A stretch of DNA of 64,000 nt from Bradyrhizobium sp. Ai1a-2 (GTDB lineage: Bacteria; Pseudomonadota; Alphaproteobacteria; Rhizobiales; Xanthobacteraceae). Under the pieces are notes generated by a model. It did not search any database. It had not been told where the DNA came from and saw only the letters and a program-made list of their open reading frames with translations. The stretch is from positions 1 to 64,000 of the forward strand of contig NZ_AUEZ01000030.1 of the NCBI RefSeq assembly GCF_000426245.1. The letters are read 5' to 3'. The translations under genes and the position numbers were made by a program. Below, piece by piece: positions 61,307 to 64,000 of this stretch; within the stretch, counting starts at the first letter, position 1, and every line of letters begins with the position of its first letter.

Positions 61307-61383
61307 CCGTCATTGCGAGCGGAGCGAAGCAATCGATCTCTGCGCGCGGCACCATGGGTAGCTTCGCTCCGCTCGCAATGACG
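61307..61383. repeat. Family A palindromic repeat
   Basis: From CCCGTCATTGCGAGCGGAG to CCGCTCGCAATGACG with the inner AGCAATCGATC / GGTAGCTTCGCTC arms, the most diverged copy in the window. It begins 162 bases after the SIR2-NTPase stop. 61146-61306 has no supported gene. Confidence 0.8.
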
Positions 61384-61396
61384 ATGTGGAAGCAGT

Positions 61397-61925
61397 GGGT
61401 GCGACAAAGTAACCCGACGGGCAAATCAGCCAAAGTCTGTCCAGCCCTGACGCGAAAAATATTCCGCTTAACCCGTCGGGCAAATCAGTGATTTAACTCC
61501 GCGCGTCTCACGGCGGATGAGGGGCGGCTCGCGATCGTCACGAACGTTGCGGTGAGATGCGGTGGACGCGATGCGTGCGACTGACGAGCGCATGTAACGC
61601 GGACGGCGAAGTCGTGTGGTCCTGGCGCCCCGACGCTGGCGCTAAGCCTTTCGCGCGAACTTTGTTCGCGCTTGAGATGACGGTGGCAAGAAAGCCCGGT
61701 CACCGGGGAGAGCACGAAGTAAGCCGTAAACCATCGCGCAGGGAAAGCCGGTGTTGCTCCGGTTGACCTGTGGTCCTACCCCCGTGCTTTTTGTTGCACG
61801 GGGCCCATGGGTGCAACCGGCACCCGGCTTTCCCTGCGCCCTCTGATATCGAGGAGGGTGAAACGAACGCAAATCTCGGGCGCAAAGCGTCGCGAGAACG
61901 CGAACTCGCATCCGCTATTTGAATC
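61397..61925. repeat. Family F large dispersed element
   Basis: An about 530-base non-coding block. It opens with two direct copies of CCGACGGGCAAATCA-like sequence (61411-61428 and 61470-61487, the second with CCGTCGGG) around GAAAAATATTCCGCTT. It continues with GATCGTCACGAACG, GAAGTCGTGTGGTCCTGGCG and CCCGGTCACCGGGGAGAGCA. It then forms a long hairpin whose arms are GCAGGGAAAGCCGG and CCGGCTTTCCCTGC around an inner CCCCCGTGC / GCACGGGG stem. I recall near-identical blocks at many sites in Bradyrhizobium genomes, which I cannot check here. Small frames inside it are not genes. Confidence 0.6.
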
Positions 61926-61929
61926 GGAC

Positions 61930-62017
61930 GTAGGATGGGTAGAGCGAAGCGAAACCCATCTTTCGCGCAGCTCGCTACCAAAGCTGATGGGTTTCGCTTC
62001 GCTCTACCCATCCTACG
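61930..62017. repeat. Family C repeat, GGGTTTCGC variant
   Basis: Arms GTAGGATGGGTAGAGCGAAG and TCGCTCTACCCATCCTAC, with inner CGAAACCCATC and GATGGGTTTCG. The core is GGGTTTCGC where other family C copies have GGGTTACGC. It lies directly against the end of the family F element. Confidence 0.75.
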
Positions 62018-62059
62018 AGGCTGCTGTTTGACATTTGAATCAGAAGCCTTTCCGTCGTC

Positions 62060-62178
62060 GTCCTGGCGAAGGCCAGGACCCATAACCACAGACTCTCGTC
62101 GTGTGCTCCGCTGCAACCGCTTGCTCGCGCCACAACATCTCCCTGCGGTTATGGGTCCCGTCTTTCGACGGGACGACA
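62060..62178. repeat. Family E repeat
   Basis: Left arm GTCCTGGCGAAGGCCAGGAC then CCATAACCACAG; right arm CTGCGGTTATGGGTCCCGTC followed by the hairpin TTTCGACGGGACGAC. A fragment of the same family is at 43983. The remaining 62179-62337 shows nothing I can support. Confidence 0.7.
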
Positions 62179-62337
62179 GCGGAGTGAGACGCGAGAGCGC
62201 CGGGCAACTCTGCGAGCGGCGAGCGACGAACGACGGAACAACACCTCCCCCATTAATTCCCCGCAAGATTGAACCTCGCCGGCGCTCGCGTGACCAACTA
62301 CGCGGGATGTTGCCGACGACGGGGCTGACAAGACATC

Positions 62338-62604
62338 ATGAAAATCGCGTTGCTCGCGCTCTTGGGTCTGGCATTCGGGGCGCTGGGCGGCGCTGCGCTC
62401 GGCATCAGTGCCGGGCTTGCCTGGATCGAAATCTTCAAAACCCCGAATTTTGAAGGCCATAGCGGCGTGCTGGTGTTCTTCACCGTCATGCCGCTGGGAG
62501 CTGTGATCGGCGGCATTGGCGGCGCACTGCTGTTCGCCGTGCTTGCGATTCGCGACGCTGGGATCGCGATCGAGCACGAGCATGTGGGCCGTTCCAACCG
62601 CTGA
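62338..62604 (+). CDS. Small membrane protein, two helices
   Basis: An 88-residue protein with two membrane helices: ALLALLGLAFGALGGAALGI and, after a short loop, VFFTVMPLGAVIGGIGGALL. The glycine-rich helices resemble small multimeric membrane proteins. The hydrophilic tail is AGIAIEHEHVGRSNR. No function can be assigned. Confidence 0.7.
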   Translation: MKIALLALLGLAFGALGGAALGISAGLAWIEIFKTPNFEGHSGVLVFFTVMPLGAVIGGIGGALLFAVLAIRDAGIAIEHEHVGRSNR

Positions 62605-62788
62605 CGACGGATCCAGGCAAAATCCCGCAAGAAACTCTGCATTTGTGCAATGCAAAAATAACAATTGCGTTGTGGCGTAGCCGCTCTATTTGAAACGGGA
62701 AATTTGAAGTGCAGCAATCTGGCGCGGCGTCGGTGCGGACGCCCTTTTGCCATTGCTGTTTTGCAATCCAGATTCGGGAAGACGATAG

Positions 62789-63229
62789 ATGACAGAGCAT
62801 AGTCTCTGGCGTTTTTCGCGCGCATTTCATCGCGCGATCAACGAACGCCAGTTCGCGGATATTGCCGCCCTGCTTGATGAAGATGTCGAATGGGCGATCT
62901 ATGGACCGATCGACCTGTTTTCCTTCTTCGGCGCGCGTCAGGGCAAGGCCGCCGCGCTCGAGGTGATCAGGCAGATCGCCGAGAACTTCCGCGTCCATCG
63001 TTTCGATCGCGAGTCCATCATGCTCGGCGTCGACTCCGCTGCGTCGATGATGCGCTATTCGCTGACCGCGCAGGATTCGGGCAAGCCGATCGCGGTGCGG
63101 ATCGCGCACTTCGCGCAATTCCGCGGCGGCCTGCTGACCCGTTTGCGCGTCATGGTCGACAGCTTCGACCTGGTCGAGCAGACCGTGGGCTATCCGATCC
63201 ACCTGCCGCGGATCGCAGCGATGCATTAG
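62789..63229 (+). CDS. NTF2-like / SnoaL-fold protein
   Basis: A 146-residue protein of the NTF2-like superfamily: FHRAINERQFADIAALLDED, VEWAIYGPIDLFSFFGARQG and AALEVIRQIAENFRVHRFDR, then IRIAHFAQFRGGLLTRLRVM-like strands near the end. Such cones act as small-molecule isomerases, cyclases or binding proteins; no substrate is indicated. The ATG follows a weak GGGAAGACG site. Confidence 0.78.
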   Translation: MTEHSLWRFSRAFHRAINERQFADIAALLDEDVEWAIYGPIDLFSFFGARQGKAAALEVIRQIAENFRVHRFDRESIMLGVDSAASMMRYSLTAQDSGKPIAVRIAHFAQFRGGLLTRLRVMVDSFDLVEQTVGYPIHLPRIAAMH

Positions 63230-63486
63230 CGCGTCGGTTCGCGTTAAGAAAACGCGACAAAATAAGCATCCATTGCAGTTTCGTCGTACCCGGGCGTTTC
63301 CCGGGTATCCAAATGCCTTCCTTTTGCCAGCCCCGGGAAGGCGCGGGTGGCCGGGACATCAGCCTGAGCAGTTTCACGCTTTTGTGCCCGGCCACGACGG
63401 TCCGATCCGTGCTACATGCTGTCGCGCCGGACAACAGCATCGCCGTCACAAATTTGCGCTATGGTGAGCGTATCGCTCTGGCTGGA
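63230..63486. repeat. Family D trace plus family E-like repeat
   Basis: 63232-63262 is a short family D trace (GTTCGCGTTAAGAAAACGCG). 63281-63400 is an E-like element: TACCCGGGCGTTTCCCGGGTA on the left and GTGGCCGGGACA / GTGCCCGGCCAC on the right. The last 86 bases before the next start hold no site I can define. Confidence 0.65.
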
Positions 63487-64000
63487 ATGCGGGCTGCGGG
63501 AATGACTTTCAAACGACGATCTGGCTGGGCGTGGACGCCGCTATTGGCTGCGGGCTTTGGTTTCGCGATGCTGTTGCCGGCGACGGCGCAGACCTCGCCG
63601 CAAATTTCTCCCTGGAGCGGCATCGAAGCTGAGACACCGGCCTCCGATGAGGCAGCGCCGGAGCCCGAGACAACTGGCGCCGACGTAATGAAGGACGTCG
63701 ATGTCGACAAGCTCGACTGGAGCCTGCTCAGCGCCGACGCCTCGTCTTCCGATGTCGTGCTGTCGCCGAAGAAGGCCGCCGCGCCGAGGAAGGCGGACGG
63801 CGGTGGTGCGGCATGGTCGTCGAACAACAATGCGAACGGCACGTCCGCAGTCTCGGTCAAGCAATCGATCTCGCCATTCTGGGACACGCGGATCGGCGCC
63901 GACATGACGGTCGCGCCGCAGGGCACGCTGACCAATTCGGAATTGCTGTCGGAACGGCTCGCCAATGGCGGCAGCCTGCCGCAATCCTCCGGCACTGCCT
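63487..64000 (+). CDS. Exported hypothetical protein, cut by window end
   Basis: The frame opens at ATG 63487 (or ATG 63502) and runs off the right edge with no stop, giving at least 171 residues. A signal peptide is clear: TPLLAAGFGFAMLLPATAQT. The mature part is acidic and low-complexity at first (EAAPEPETTGADVMKDVDVD), then KLDWSLLSADASSSDVVLSP, a lysine/alanine stretch and ISPFWDTRIGADMTVAPQGT. The product is probably periplasmic or outer-membrane associated. I do not recognise the family from this fragment. Confidence 0.7.
   Translation, partial: MRAAGMTFKRRSGWAWTPLLAAGFGFAMLLPATAQTSPQISPWSGIEAETPASDEAAPEPETTGADVMKDVDVDKLDWSLLSADASSSDVVLSPKKAAAPRKADGGGAAWSSNNNANGTSAVSVKQSISPFWDTRIGADMTVAPQGTLTNSELLSERLANGGSLPQSSGTA

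Noticed and set aside
61807..62031. Open frame inside family F/C repeats
   Set aside because: It lies within repeat sequence and reads as arginine-rich filler, although such frames are often annotated as hypothetical proteins.

Overview
The window looks like chromosomal DNA of a Bradyrhizobium-type alphaproteobacterium (Bradyrhizobium or a close Nitrobacteraceae relative). The grounds are high GC with strong G/C in third codon positions, an hmu haem locus with an IsdG-type HmuQ and the small coactivator HmuP, a serC leader RNA in front of a serC-serA operon, Omp25-like barrel proteins, and intergenic spaces full of short palindromic repeat families that I associate with Bradyrhizobium. I see no tRNA, rRNA, CRISPR array, insertion sequence or integrase. 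The genus call rests on recognition from memory, not on a search.

Layout. 0.4-7 kb: a chemoreceptor, a D-2-hydroxyacid dehydrogenase and a sugar-type (CUT1) ABC importer with binding protein and two permeases but no ATPase. 7-16 kb: a complete haem-uptake locus. On the minus strand lie hmuR (outer-membrane receptor), hmuQ (haem-degrading enzyme), hutX (cytosolic haem carrier) and exbB-exbD-tonB (energy transducer). On the plus strand lie hmuP-hmuT-hmuU-hmuV (regulator and inner-membrane haem ABC importer). The two arms diverge from a promoter region with a palindrome that fits an Irr-type iron box. 16-29 kb: a phytase-like esterase, a thiolase, serA and serC behind a leader hairpin that masks the serC ribosome binding site, small transferases, two outer-membrane barrels, an MFS exporter and glmM.

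29-49 kb: housekeeping and stress genes: lldD, aroE, an EF-G paralogue, aspartate aminotransferase, four glutathione S-transferases over the wider window (23-49 kb), several GNAT acetyltransferases, an aldo/keto reductase and a DUF1501/DUF1800 pair. 49-59 kb: an exported metallo-beta-lactamase-fold protein overlapping an SCO-type copper chaperone, a TauE/SafE permease divergent from a LysR regulator, a two-domain peptidoglycan hydrolase without a signal peptide, and a long uvrB.

59-64 kb is the accessory-looking part. A lone gene of visibly lower GC encodes a SIR2-like NAD-binding domain fused to a P-loop NTPase, the architecture of NAD-depleting anti-phage proteins. It is followed by about 1.2 kb of stacked repeats with no supported gene. 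This is the best candidate for a novel or unusual system. It may be a short stand-alone form or a truncated remnant.

Repeat families as named here. A: ends GTCATTGCGAG, inner GAAGCAATCCA. B: CTCTCCCG hairpins. C: palindromes around GGGTTACGC or GGGTTTCGC. D: GAGCATGATCCGG or GCGTTTTC elements. E: GGTTATGGGTCCCG or GGCCGGGACA elements. F: one large element at about 61.4-61.9 kb.
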